This document shows positions 1 through 10,819 of a stretch of 64,000 nucleotides of DNA, piece after piece. The DNA is taken from positions 39,880,076-39,944,075 of the forward strand of contig NC_056036.1 of the NCBI RefSeq assembly GCF_004379255.2, given 5' to 3'. Origin of the DNA: Salvia splendens (Eukaryota; Streptophyta; Magnoliopsida; Lamiales; Lamiaceae). A program made the translations under genes and the position numbers. The notes under the pieces were generated by a model that ran no database searches, was not told the DNA's origin, and saw only the letters and a program-made list of their open reading frames with translations. The number at the start of each line of letters is the position of its first letter. Within the stretch, counting starts at the first letter, position 1.

Positions 1-1753
1 AGTAAGCTCAGATTGGTCATGTAGTCATAGACAATCAAACGCTCTTGCCCTTCAGCACAATAGCCGCGTAAAGTGAGCAAATTTTTGTGCCATACACGAG
101 CAAGTATCTCAACTTCAACAGAAAACTCAACCTCTGCCTTGTTACTCCAAGACTTCAACCTTTTCACAGCAATCTGTTCGGGAATGAATGCGATATAAGT
201 CAAGCACGACTAATATTGAAGAAGGGCGACGTTTCATCTAGCTCAGCATGACAGACAAAGGTTTTCCGTAACTCAAGAAAGGAACGAAAAAGCAAGATAT
301 ATCCCACTTTCAATTTTGAGAAACTACATTTGGTAACTGTATCTAATTGCATGAGACTACTGAAACTACATTTGGGAGTATGGATGCTTTGATCAAGTCA
401 GAAACTACTGAGACAGACAAGAGTATTTGCTCAAACTCCTTGTACATGAACATTCTCAATGAAAATTATGAAATGCAAGCAACTTTGTGGCAACATGAAC
501 TAAATGAATGATTTTACCTTTAAATAAAGGCCTAAAGAGTGCACGGAGGTAATGAGTTTAAGAAGCTGATTGAATAATCAACAATTCAACCCCTTGTCAT
601 GAAACATCCAACATTCAGTATATGGTCATTGCTTAGTCAGGTTTACCTCGTTGATATTAACATCTCTACTTGGCAGTAATTTAAAACAAATATTTTCAAA
701 TATGTAAATCAAATCAAGACTAGAATAGTATCATTGAAGGAAACGTTGGCCGTATACACAAACTGCTTAACAGATTATCCAAGTAAAATTGAACAAATTG
801 AACTCGAAAACAATTTCAACACATCTGATTTCTAGTCCCGCGTTATCATTGGACTCAATAAGCACATTTGGTGAATATTTTCCTTGTTCTCTAATTATTA
901 CTAGTTCCCTTGAATAACTTTCTAAAAAAGCATTGAACACTACATGAGCAAAAGTCGAACGACCTGACTGACTGATGAGCACAGCACAGTTACAAGTTAC
1001 AAACCATAACAAGAATAGCCTTGATTAGTACATCCATGGATAGAAACCCATGAACATTGAACAGTCAAACTATTGGCAACCACATATTTTGACAAGCACT
1101 GATTGCAACACCATTATCACAGCTAAAGTGGTGGCACTTATTTTTATCTTATCATAATCAAATTGAACCATAAGTCAACTCTTTCCAATAACAGTGAAAT
1201 GCTACTAGAATGCGAGGACTACGAAAACTCAAGAAACTAGAAGAATGTGATGAAAGGATAAGTGGTGTTACTTGGGAACCATCCCAGAGCTGACCCCAGT
1301 AAACACTGCCAAATCCACCTTCTCCGAGCTTGTTATCGTAGTTAAAGTTGTTTGTAGCCAATTGCAATTCTTTCAGAGAAAAAATCCTCCATGTTGTCTC
1401 CTTCTTCACTTGTTTTTTCCTGTAAAAAAATAAGTTTATTCAACTACATTTGAATCCAGAAGAACTCCTTTCAATTCCAAAAAAAATAAGTATTAATTAA
1501 TTGACATATCAAGGTTAAAGGATAAAGAAGAAGCCTCTATAATATATGCAGCTGAAGAAAATAAAATATACTCCTAAGTACTAAAAAACAGTAACAAATC
1601 GAATTGAGGGTTTATTTTCAATAACACAGAATCAGAACAAAAACTAAAAATTCAAATAAAGAAAAAGCAATAGAAATCGACATTGACCCGATTAAATTGA
1701 AGTACTTACCGATCTGAACCCTTAACACAGCAAAAAAATGAGGAAATAGCCAT
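1..1753 (-). CDS. PTI1-like receptor-like cytoplasmic kinase, 5' half (cut by window edge)
   Basis: Minus-strand gene with three visible coding exons: 1753-1710, 1419-1272 and 173-1, continuing beyond base 1. The ATG at 1753 opens an N-terminus with an adjacent Cys-Cys pair ([14 protein letters not shown]), a likely palmitoylation signal for the plasma membrane. Exon 2 encodes [13 protein letters not shown], then the glycine-rich ATP loop [13 protein letters not shown]. Exon 3 encodes the catalytic lysine in IAVKRLK and continues to the hinge (LIVYDYM). Splice sites are GT-AG and phases join without a break. The order and wording fit the PTI1-like kinases (At3g15890 type), which act in immune and developmental signalling. 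The catalytic loop and activation segment lie outside the window, so activity cannot be judged. The intron between exons 2 and 3 (174-1271) holds nothing recognisable. Confidence 0.88.
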
Positions 1754-2362
1754 AAATCGTTACGCAGCAATCCACTATGCAAAACCCCCCCTTTTTTCTG
1801 CAGATTTTTCACCAGAGGTTGGAACCCATCCCCTTAGCAGAGCTGCAAACTGTAAGGATTCAAATAAGTGTTTGGGAAGAAAGTTGGACCGGACAACTAT
1901 TAGTTGGAAATAATGTGTAGAGAGAGAGATGTCATTCTCTGGTTTGTCAACTTTGTTTGAATATTTGTTGGAGCTTTCCTCTTCCGGAATTCAAATTCCC
2001 ACTTCTTCTCAACTTTTTCTTCTACCTTTTTTTATAGTAATTATTTCAAACGGAAAACAATGAATCTCTCATGAAAAAAAATTAGTAAAAAATAATTAAA
2101 TAAAGTGGATATTTTGTTTGACAAAAATAAAAGGATTAGGTCAAATATATATAGAAGATTCGTCAAGGTTGTCCATCAACTTTTTTTAGATCTATATTTT
2201 GCTAAAAGGTGAGCTAGAATCTATAGGAAAAGTGTATTATCAAAAAGTTAAGAAAAGTGTATTTTAGGTGTATTTAGTTTTCAAATTACATATAACTAAC
2301 AGTCTAAAATTATCAAAATATTATTGGTTGAACACACCATGATATGGAGTACTATAAACTAA
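1754..2362. other. Intergenic: kinase upstream region
   Basis: This stretch lies between the kinase start codon and the Harbinger element. It should hold the kinase 5' UTR and promoter (minus strand). I see AT-rich sequence and no gene or clear box. The last three bases (TAA, 2360-2362) are the left target-site copy of the next element. Confidence 0.5.
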
Positions 2363-2618
2363 GAGCATCGGTAACGCACTGGGCCAGGACCGGGCCGCAA
2401 ATCGCGAGTCCCGACCCGTCACAAGCGTTAATCGGAGGGGAGCCACGGCCCAGGCCCGTCCCGGGGCCGCATTTGCGGCTCGGTGACGGTCCCGTGGCCC
2501 GGCCTGGCCAGCGTTAATCGGGGACGGGCCGCATCCCCCGAGTCCCGGCCCAGCGTTACATGCTCTTCGGGCCGGGCCGCAAGTCCCCAAAAATTATTTT
2601 TTTTTTCAATTTTTTGGC

Positions 2619-2626
2619 TATAAATA
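2619..2626 (+). promoter_or_regulatory. TATA box of the Harbinger ORF1
   Basis: TATAAATA lies 80 bp upstream of the ATG at 2699 inside the transposon, at the edge of its GC-rich terminal block. The spacing fits a short leader. Assigned from sequence and position only. Confidence 0.5.
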
Positions 2627-2698
2627 CGAGACTTGTTTGCATCATTCTTACGTGATTATCCATTTCAATCCTCTATTATACACTTTGTTTCGGCGTCA

Positions 2699-3685
2699 AT
2701 GGATTGGTTCAACAGCGATGAACGTCAGATGGACGAGTTCGTTAACTCGAACAATTGGTACATGCCGGCGTCGCCACCATCGCAGCCGACGCCTAGTCCG
2801 GGAGTCGGTAGCAACATCGACGTAACATCGCCGGTCAACACTGAAGAGTTCGAGATCAGTGAGATGGAGCCCGCTCAAGGGCGGGGCAAGGGCAAGGTCG
2901 GCGAGGAGGATGGGCCGAAGAAGTACAGTCCGCAAGAGACAATGTGGCTTGCGAGGAACTACATCGACGTCGCCGAGGATCCTATCATCGGCACCCAGCA
3001 GTCCGGCAAGGTTTTCTGGGAGCGGATTGCTGAGAGGTATAACTCTGGGCGTCCTAAAGGGTCGATCGAGCGTAGCTACGTGAAGCTGCGCAAGCATTGG
3101 GGTCGGGTCCAGGCGGATATGAGCAAGTGGAATGGAAAGTGGGCCAACGTAGTCCGAATGTGCCCGAGCGGGCACAGCGAGAAGGACCTCGTCGAGAAGG
3201 CGAAGGAGGCGTTCTTCGCTGACGGGAAGAAGGCCTTCAAGTTCTTCGACGTTTGGAAGCTCGTCGAGAAGAGCCTGAAGTTCACCAACGGTGGCGAGCC
3301 GACGGCAACTGGGGCGGTGAAGAGAACCAAAGTTTCCGCCTCTGGAAACTACTCTTCGAGCGAAGGAGGTCCGGCGATCGACCTCAACGTGACGGACGTC
3401 GACGTCTTCGGCTCCTCTCCTAGCATTCAGAGCCGCCCAATGGGAACAAAGGCGGCAAAGAAGAAAGCAAAGGGGAAGGCAACTGCGAGCAACTTCGCCA
3501 TGGTGCCACCGCCGATCAATCCGTCTCTGGATAAGATGTCCGACACTTTGTCGGAGATGAGTATTACATGGCTGATGAGCCAGCTTACGGAGTTGACATC
3601 GAGGGATACCTCGACGATGTCGGAGTTCGATCTCGAGTTGCACCGTGAGATGATCGCCTACCTTCGCGCCCAAATGAAGAAGTAG
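2699..3685 (+). CDS. Harbinger ORF1: Myb/SANT-like, NAM-associated C-terminal domain protein
   Basis: Single-exon ORF of 328 residues. I place the start at the first ATG (2699, MDWFNSDERQMDEFV), 73 bp past a TATA box; the frame is open further upstream but without an ATG. A Pro/Ser-rich N-terminus is followed at about residues 75-160 by a trihelix/Myb-like region (YSPQETMWLARNYIDV, then FWERIAERYN and SYVKLRKHW). After that come a linker with AIDLNV, a basic patch (GTKAAKKKAKGKATA), and a helical C-terminus (ELHREMIAYLRAQMKK). Plant databases usually name such proteins NAM-associated or 'glutathione S-transferase T3-like'. The family is ORF1 of PIF/Harbinger elements, which binds the transposon ends and helps the separate transposase. 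The frame is uninterrupted, so the copy looks young or maintained. Confidence 0.8.
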   Translation: MDWFNSDERQMDEFVNSNNWYMPASPPSQPTPSPGVGSNIDVTSPVNTEEFEISEMEPAQGRGKGKVGEEDGPKKYSPQETMWLARNYIDVAEDPIIGTQQSGKVFWERIAERYNSGRPKGSIERSYVKLRKHWGRVQADMSKWNGKWANVVRMCPSGHSEKDLVEKAKEAFFADGKKAFKFFDVWKLVEKSLKFTNGGEPTATGAVKRTKVSASGNYSSSEGGPAIDLNVTDVDVFGSSPSIQSRPMGTKAAKKKAKGKATASNFAMVPPPINPSLDKMSDTLSEMSITWLMSQLTELTSRDTSTMSEFDLELHREMIAYLRAQMKK

Positions 3686-4108
3686 TAGTTGTGGCCGGGT
3701 TTCTAGTATTTTTAATTTGCTTCGTCTAGGAAATGTAATGTTAATTTCTAATGAACAATAACAATGAATTTTTCCGGTTTAAATTGTTCAACGAATTGCA
3801 TTTACGAGTTAAATATGTTGAAGTTGTGAATAGTGTTATTTATTAGTTGCGGTCCGGGTTGTGGCCTGCAGGGTTAGAGCAGTTGGGGCCTGGGCCGCAA
3901 CTGTAGAGGAATGGTGACGTGGAGGAGACTTGGGGCCTGAAACCGGGCCGGGGTTATTGATGCCCTAAGAAATTTTTCGCTGACGGTAAAAAGTAATTTG
4001 ATTGGTTAAAACTTATCGTTACTATAAATAGTTTGTAGCTTCAAGTCACTTATATAAAAGAGTATATGTAAATTTTTATAGTACTTTCGTCTAACTTCGA
4101 GCGTAATA

Positions 4109-4363
4109 CTCCATCCGCCTCACAATAATTGTCACTTTTATTATGGACACGAGTTTTAAGAAATGTAAAGAAAAGTTGGTCATCAAAGATAGTGGAATGT
4201 GAGACCCACTTTTCTATATTGGTTTTATTATAAAATGTGAGTGAAGTCATGAGTCAGTGGAACGTGAGACCTACTTACCATTTAAGTTAAAAATGAAGTG
4301 TGCCAATTATTGTAGGACTGATCAAAATAGAAAAGAGTGACATTTATTGTGGGACGGAGGGAG
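4109..4363. mobile_element. Stowaway-type MITE
   Basis: It begins CTCCATCCGCC and ends GGGACGGAGGGAG, with TA on both sides (4107-4108 and 4364-4365). This is the terminal motif and TA target site of Tc1/mariner-derived Stowaway MITEs. No coding capacity. Confidence 0.85.
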
Positions 4364-4891
4364 TATCCGTGTATTTAAAACAATGAGCATACATTGAATG
4401 ATGCTAGACCACCAGTTATGATGGGAATATCATGAACACGCGAATATTACGTGAAATAGTGGGAGTTAAATGAAGACAAAAAAAATATTCTTTTTGCAAA
4501 AAAAGCATATGGATAAGACAAAGAATATATATTAATAACAAGGCTGGTTAATTATGATTCGATATCCACACTATTTGTGATTCGACAAAAAATATAATAA
4601 CACAAATGTGATTAAATCCATGCTATATTTTCAGTATTCACATTTGATCTATGGAAACACGTACAACACCGTCAAAAATGAATGACCAAGTTACAGGTAT
4701 GTATGCATATAGATTTTGGAAAAATGAAGTCCAGCACTATTATTTCTGATTAATACAATTTAATTGGGCTTTTGGCCCAAAACAGTTAAGTCCAATTGTG
4801 CAGCTGCAGGTTCACATAAACCCTAATTCCAAAACCCTACTCCCTCGTTCAGATTCACAACAGAAGCTCAAAAACTTGCGACAGCAACAAC
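4364..4891. other. Intergenic: GAR1 upstream region
   Basis: AT-rich sequence before the GAR1 start. AACCCTAATTCC and AAAACCCTACTCC near 4815-4845 resemble the telo-box (AAACCCTA) common in promoters and leaders of plant ribosome-biogenesis genes, which fits GAR1. No other gene seen. Confidence 0.4.
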
Positions 4892-5995
4892 ATGAGGCCT
4901 CCAAGGGCACGCGGTGGCGGAGGGTTTAGAGGTGGCCGAGACAGCGGCCGCCGTAGCTTTCGAGGAGGAGGCGGCGGCCGTTTCGGCGGCGGCGGCCGTT
5001 TTGGTCCTCGCGACGAAGGCCCTCCTTCTGAAGTCATTGGTCCGTCTCTCACTTGTTTTAAAATGAATGCTTGATTACGGTAGGATTTTTATTTTGATTT
5101 TGATGCGCAGAGGTTTCAGCATTTGTTAATGCTTGTGAGGGCGATGCGGTGACGAAGCTGTCTCAGGAGAAAATACCCTACTTCAATGCTCCGATTTACC
5201 TTGAGAACAAGACGCAGATTGGCAAAGTAGATGAAATCTTCGGTCCCATCAATGAGTCTGTGAGTATGATTACAACTACGGTTACCGTTTCTTTGGATGT
5301 TAAATTAAATTGGGATACTGAAGAGCTGCTTTGTTGTTGTAGTTCTTTTCGATTAAGATGATGGAGGGCATTGTTGCAACGTCGTATTCTGCTGGAGATA
5401 AATTCTTCATTGATCCAGCTAAGCTTTTGCCACTCGCCAGATTTCTTCCCCATCCTAAGTATGTTGTTTTCCCCCTATTTTACTCTGCCTTGCTATTTTT
5501 AACCAATGCATATAATGGAGTAGTGTTTTTTGCTTGGAATTCGGAATGGTTTTGCCCACTGTTTGGAATATATCTTCACTGAACAGAAAATGAAGTCTTT
5601 CCATTTCATATATAGTGCTTATATATCTTCACTGAACAGAAAATGAAGTCTTTCCATTTCATATATAGTGCTTAGGCTCATTAGCATGAACATTTATTGT
5701 TTGCTGCTGATACATGACACAGTCAGAGTCTTAATATCTGAAAATTGTTGCAAGTAGAACTATTCTGATTTCATAATGTTAGCAATGTGTTTGGTAGATT
5801 GAGATTTGTGTTGAATTATTCTATTTCAGGGGACAAGGGCAATCTGCTAGAGGCGGACGTGGGGGAGGAAGAGGTGGTGGAAGAGGTGGTGGAGGAGGCT
5901 TCCGTGGAAGGGGTGCTCCCAGAGGTGGTAGAGGTGGTGGATTTAGGGGTGGTAGTCGCGGTGGCAGTAGTTTCAGGGGCAGAGGAAGATATTAG
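4892..5995 (+). CDS. GAR1: H/ACA ribonucleoprotein complex subunit 1 (GAR1)
   Basis: Four coding exons, 4892-5039, 5111-5259, 5343-5458 and 5830-5995, all GT-AG and in phase, give a 192-residue protein. Residues 1-40 form a glycine/arginine-rich (GAR) domain. Residues about 50-138 form the conserved core ([46 protein letters not shown]). A second GAR domain runs to the C-terminal FRGRGRY. GAR1 is a nucleolar subunit of H/ACA particles with dyskerin/CBF5, NOP10 and NHP2, which guide rRNA pseudouridylation; telomerase association is known in other eukaryotes. Length and domain order are normal and no defect is visible, so the gene looks functional. Intron 3 contains a 53-bp tandem duplication. 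Confidence 0.95.
5568..5673. repeat. 53-bp exact tandem duplication in GAR1 intron 3
   Basis: Copies at 5568-5620 and 5621-5673 match base for base by eye. Each starts ATATATCTTCACTG and ends ATATAGTGCTT. Lack of divergence implies a recent event. It is away from the splice sites. Confidence 0.9.
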
Positions 5996-6729
5996 ATGTC
6001 ATAGCTCTTCATGCTTCCCCTATCAGTCAACAAGCATGTCATGGCTTATTGTTAGGTTATGGGGTAGTCTTTGTGGAAATGAATAGGGTGGTTTCACTAA
6101 TATCTGGTTTTGTACTCTAAACGAATATCTACTTTATATTAAAACTTGTGCTTTGATTCCCTCTTCCAATTCTGTTTTCTCATATTACAAGTTCACTTCT
6201 ATTTAAAAGCTTTGGCCTATGAGAAGCTTGATATCCAAGTTAATCTGAATGTATTTGATCCTTATTTGTTGGTGTGTTTTAAATTAAAAGTCTATTTATG
6301 CTTCTTTATTGTTTGAATATCAAGTGTTGTTGTATACTTTGAATTTTACTTGGAATGGACAGCATCTCCTATTCTATGGTACAACTACTTTTAAGTACTA
6401 ATGTCTAGTAGATCCTTGTCTACAACAAGGAGGATGGTGTATGGATTTTGTTTAGACCATGCCTAAGGTTGTTGCAATCGAGAACATATGAAAGTTTCTC
6501 TTTAGAGTGCAACGTTCTACGCAGTGAGCATGCTAGTAGGGTGCTTTTACCTCTAGAGAGGTTCAAAGAGCATTTGACAAAAACAGAGTATCGATTAAAA
6601 GGATGGTGTGGACTCTTGTTGGGTTCTGTTTATATTGCCAATTTATCCATGAAACTAGCTTCTGGTGTGGACTCTTGTTCAATATTCTATGCTTTTCGAT
6701 TACAGCTTGTTTCTTTTAGGTAGTTTATT
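5996..6729. other. Intergenic: GAR1 3' region to the aminopeptidase remnant
   Basis: Holds the GAR1 3' UTR and AT-rich sequence. The 16-mer GGTGTGGACTCTTGTT occurs twice near 6604 and 6664. I searched for the missing first exons of the aminopeptidase here and found none. Confidence 0.4.
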
Positions 6730-6732
6730 TTG

Positions 6733-8836
6733 GAAGGATTGTTGTCAGAAGCTTCGGCCGAGGAAGAGTTCACCGGAAAGACTGGACAGTCGACTGTTCT
6801 TCGACTTCCTGGTCTTGGTGCCAAGAGAGTTGGCTTGATTGGACTCGGCTCAGGTGGATCAGCAACATCAACGTATCGCAGCCTTGGCGAGGCCACTGCT
6901 GCGGCTGCCAAGTCTGCTCAAGCGACCAATGTTGCCATTACTCTTGCTTCCCCTGAAGGGATCCCTGCAGAATTGAAGCTCACCAGTGCTTCAGCTATAG
7001 CATCAGGTAAACTTCACTTGTTTGGCTGTTAAATTATTAGTACCATTATTGTTTTGCTTATATGAATGTGGTTTGGTTTGATTTGTGAATTGTGCAGGAG
7101 CTGTGTTGGGCACCTTCGATGATATTAGGTTCAAGTCGGAGTCAAAGCAGACGACTCTCAAGTCGGTGGATATCGTTGGTCTTGGTACCGGGCCTGAGAT
7201 TGAAAAGAAACTCAAATATGCTGGAGATGTTTGTTCCGGCATCATCTTAGGGAAGCAACTTGTAAATGCTCCAGCTAATGTTCTTACTCCAGGTTGGTTT
7301 GTAGTGTCTGATTGCCTTAATAGCTTTGTGTTACATACTACTTGATTGTATTTGTGTAGTAACTTTTTATCTTGCGCGTTCTTGATTTCAATATGTTGCA
7401 GGAGTGCTTGCCGGGGAAGCCGAGAAGATTGCTTCTGAGTACAGTGATGTATTATCTGCAAAGATATTGAATGTGGAGCAATGCATAGAATTGAAAATGG
7501 GTTCCTACTTACGTGTTGCTGCAGCATCGACTAATCCTCCCCACTTCATCCATTTATGCTACAAGCCACCAAATGGAGAAGTAAAAAACAAGCTGGCCTT
7601 AGTTGGAAAAGGCTTGACCTTTGACAGGTGATAAGAGAGCCTTTTTGATGTTCCATTTAATCAATATTTTTAGTGAAGATGATCTTATTAAAACTCTTGA
7701 ATTCTTGTCTACATTTCAGTGGGGACTACAACATCAAGACTGGACCCGGGTGTTCCATTGAACTCATGAAAGTCGACATGGGGGGGTGCAGCAGCAGTAC
7801 TTGGTGCAGCAAAAGCTCTTGGCCAAATCAAGCCTGCTGGAGTAAAGGTGGATATATTTGTTTCTGGCGGGATGTGTTTGGCTGCCTCATTGGCTTGTGT
7901 TTAAGTTATCAGCATTTCATACAATCTTATGTCATTACTCCACAATTTCAACATGGGCCTAGAAGTGAATCCAATAATTTTTATGTGTACACAGGTTCAC
8001 TTCATTGTTGCTGCTTGTGAGAATATGATAAGCGGAACGGGTATGAGACCCGGAGACATCATCACAGCCTCAAATGGAAAGACAATTGAGGTATTTATTC
8101 TCCCTAAAATAGCTTTTCTACTACAATCAGTTTGGGATAGGGAAACCGGGAGACATCATCACACCCTCAAATGGAAGGCCTTCAGCTAGAACTGAAGTTA
8201 ACTGATCCTAAAAATGAAATATGATACTACTAAACTGAAAGCTGTAAATTGTCAGTGTTGTGTGAGCATATATATTTGTATGGAATGATATTTGTTCCTT
8301 TTCTTGATATCATATGTTATTTGATGTTAGGTAAACAATACCGATGCAGAAGGCAGACTTACGCTTGCAGATGCGTTGGTGTATGCTTGTAATCAGGGAG
8401 TTGAGAAGGTAGGCCGAGCTGTCTGTTTCACAAATTACATTCTCTAAGTTTTAATGCTCTTTGGCATCTTCAGTTTTAAAGAGGCATTGTTCTCAAGGAG
8501 CAAAAATACCCAGGCACTTCAGTCTATAATTTGTTGGCTGAAGAGTGTATCCTTGAGAAATAGCCTATGCATTCACTTACCGAGTTCTATTATTCTTGAA
8601 GAAGGCTAAATTTATCAAATTCTTTATCCAAAAAGATGATATTCTGTTGCTATGAGAATGAAATAGGGATGGAAAGGAACAAATATCCCATTTACATAGG
8701 AAATAAAACTAAAATACTGCTTCTTGGGTCACTTTGAAGTAGATTTCTTAAAGACTTCTTTTTTTTGATATGCAGATCGTTGATCTTGCTACACTGGCAG
8801 GGGCGTGTGTTGTTGCTCTGGGACCTTCTATTGCTG
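6733..8836 (+). pseudogene. Leucyl aminopeptidase (M17), truncated at both ends and frameshifted
   Basis: Seven exon-like blocks with good splice sites match plant M17 leucyl aminopeptidase: 6733-7006, 7098-7292, 7402-7627, 7720-7847, 7995-8090, 8331-8408 and 8776-8836. The metal and active-site region is recognisable (LALVGKGLTFDS, NTDAEGRLTLADALVYA, VDLATLAGACVVALG). Three features say it is dead. The transit peptide and first exons are missing, and the first block is preceded by an in-frame TAG. A run of G at about 7780 has one base too many and shifts the frame after VDMGG. Nothing matching the C-terminal exons is found between 8837 and the desaturase gene. A Gly is also changed in the usual FDSGGYN motif (FDSGDYN here). 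The source gene family makes hexameric metallo-exopeptidases of plastid or cytosol. Confidence 0.85.
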
Positions 8837-9732
8837 GTAGGTGCATTTGACTTAAGTTGGTATGAATATGGGGCAAAACTCTAATCACTTTTATAAAATT
8901 TGAACTAGTATTATGAAGATTTAAATTTTGGGCTTATGTTTTGTTGACTTGGGACATGAAAAATTTTGGTTATAAAAATTCATAGTGGTATAAATGTGTA
9001 TTAATATGTTGATGTAGACTAAAAAAATGAATTCATCTCTCCTTTCTCTATAGTTACTTGTTTATCATTGCCTCCAAATAGGTGTTTCCGTCTGGCAACT
9101 CAGCTTTATTTTTCCTCTCGGCTGAATGGAACTCATTAGATGTCTGTTCTCTGTATTATGTTAAAGCATGATCAGCATTTAAATTTGAGTGTTGTTGTAT
9201 TGTTAATTCGTGATTTGCGAAATAAATATACTACTCTTGTTTTGTTGAATTAAATACTGCAGTTACTTTGGCTAGTTTGTGATTAGCAAGATAATTAGCT
9301 AATGCCAAGTATTTTTATTTGTTAAGTTAGTCAGTACTTATTTGTGCAGCTAATTACACAATTAACTTGTGGGCAGCTTTTTAATTTTATTTGGACTGCT
9401 CATAAAACAATACCACAAACTAGTAAATAATTAACATAGTATGTGAATAATTTTAAACTACTAAATTGTTTAATATTATATCCGTTCCCTCATAGCCAAA
9501 TCACTTAATTTTTATACTCATTTTAAAAAAAATTATATAAATACTTAAAGTGAAAAAAGAATAAAGCTAAGAGAGATAATAAGATAAGAAATCTTGTATT
9601 TAGGCGGCTGGCGGTGATTGCATATGGGTGGCTATATAAATGTCCTGATATCAAAAGTGGCATTGTTTGGTAAACGAATTTGGTAGTAAATTTCCTTTTG
9701 TCTGTTTTGGGTTGTAGTGTCATCTTGAAATG
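8837..9732. other. Intergenic, no gene seen
   Basis: AT-rich DNA past the aminopeptidase remnant. I looked for the missing last exons on the plus strand and saw none. No RNA gene or transposon end recognised. Confidence 0.4.
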
Positions 9733-10590
9733 CAGAGAGGATCCCATCTTATACACCATTTTTGCTACCCCACTAATAAAATAATGTTATGTGTTTATTT
9801 TTTAAAATGCAAAATCTCCTACATCATTTGCTACCCTACCAATATAATAGTGCCATGTGTATATTGTTTAAAGTATAAAATTAAGGATTAAAATTTTCAT
9901 TAAATACTAATATATCTTCTATACAAATATAATATTTCCATGTAGAAAAATGAAATAAAAAGAAAATAAAAACAATACCTTAAATATTAAACCTTAAAAT
10001 CAATTATTTATCATTCACGTCTAAAAACCAAACACCTAAAACTATTGAACTTTACTGTGCGCATCAAAACATCAAAATTGCTTCAATTTGATTCTCTAAC
10101 TCCAAGGATTTCCAAGGCCATCACGCGGTTAAGTGCATAGGTAAGTTAATTAGAGTTGAAGTTATTACAATGTATGAATCATTATAATATCTAATTTATA
10201 ATATGGAGTTTTGAATTTGTTTTAGTTAAATGATCTTTATTAGTTCCATGCACATGATATTATATTATTATTCATTTTTTTATGAGCACGTGAAGCTTTT
10301 GAATTCGCTTTAATTAAATGATCTTAATTAGTTCCATGCATATAATATTTTGATTTATTTAAATGCACAAAAGAAGATTATACATTGAAAGCAAATGCAC
10401 AAAAAGGAGATTATATATTGAAAATAAATTAAATGAGTGGTTGAAGAGATATTTTTATTGCTGCAGTTTGATATCTATATTTAATGGAAATTTTAATCCT
10501 TAATTTTATATTTTAAAAAATAAACGCATGGCACTATTCTATTGGTGGGGCAGCAAATAATGTATAAGGTGGGGGAGGTGATCCTCTCTG
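9733..10590. mobile_element. Foldback (long inverted repeat) element
   Basis: The left end reads CAGAGAGGATC and the right end is its inverse, GATCCTCTCTG. Behind the ends, about 150 bp of each arm match in inverted orientation, sharing blocks around ATAGTGCCATG and TAAAATTAAGGATTAAAA. The left arm holds two tandem versions of the 'TTGCTACCC...CACTAATA' unit. The interior has a diverged direct repeat at about 10211-10262 and 10299-10350. I found no clear target-site duplication, so the superfamily is undecided. Confidence 0.6.
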
Positions 10591-10819
10591 TCCTATTATA
10601 TGTCATCAACTTTTCATTTTGGATTATTCCGTTATAAGTGATTGATTTTCTTTTAAGATAAAAAGCAACACTTTTATCTCCGTTACTTTATTTCATATCT
10701 CTTACTTTATTTATTTTTTCTTAATTTATTTTCTCTTTATCTCTATTATTTTTTTCTCTCTCATATTTTATTCTTTCCACTTAATTCAATAAATATCATT
10801 TTTTTAAATCACTTGAAAT

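Larger units (their letters stand above)
2363..3965 (+). mobile_element. PIF/Harbinger-type DNA transposon carrying only ORF1
   Basis: The element begins GAGCATCGGTAAC at 2363. It ends at 3965 with sequence whose reverse complement starts GGGCATCAATAAC, so the ends are imperfect terminal inverted repeats. A 3-bp TAA flanks both sides (2360-2362 and 3966-3968), the target-site size and TWA preference of PIF/Harbinger. The interior is GC-rich against AT-rich flanks, with repeated GGGCC blocks near both ends. It contains one long ORF of the Myb/NAM-associated type. There is no room for the DDE transposase ORF2, so it would need one in trans. The class call is inferred from the TSD, ends and ORF1. 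Confidence 0.78.

Noticed and set aside
2696..3673. Long minus-strand ORF (325 codons) opposite the Harbinger ORF1
   Set aside because: It is a GC-rich shadow of the plus-strand gene: Arg/Leu-rich, with no domain, and fully overlapped.
2699..3685. Calling this ORF a NAC transcription factor or glutathione S-transferase
   Set aside because: Those are inherited database labels. There is no NAC or GST fold, and the ORF lies between transposon ends.
4855..5052. Pro-rich minus-strand ORF
   Set aside because: Antisense of the Gly/Arg-rich GAR1 N-terminus.
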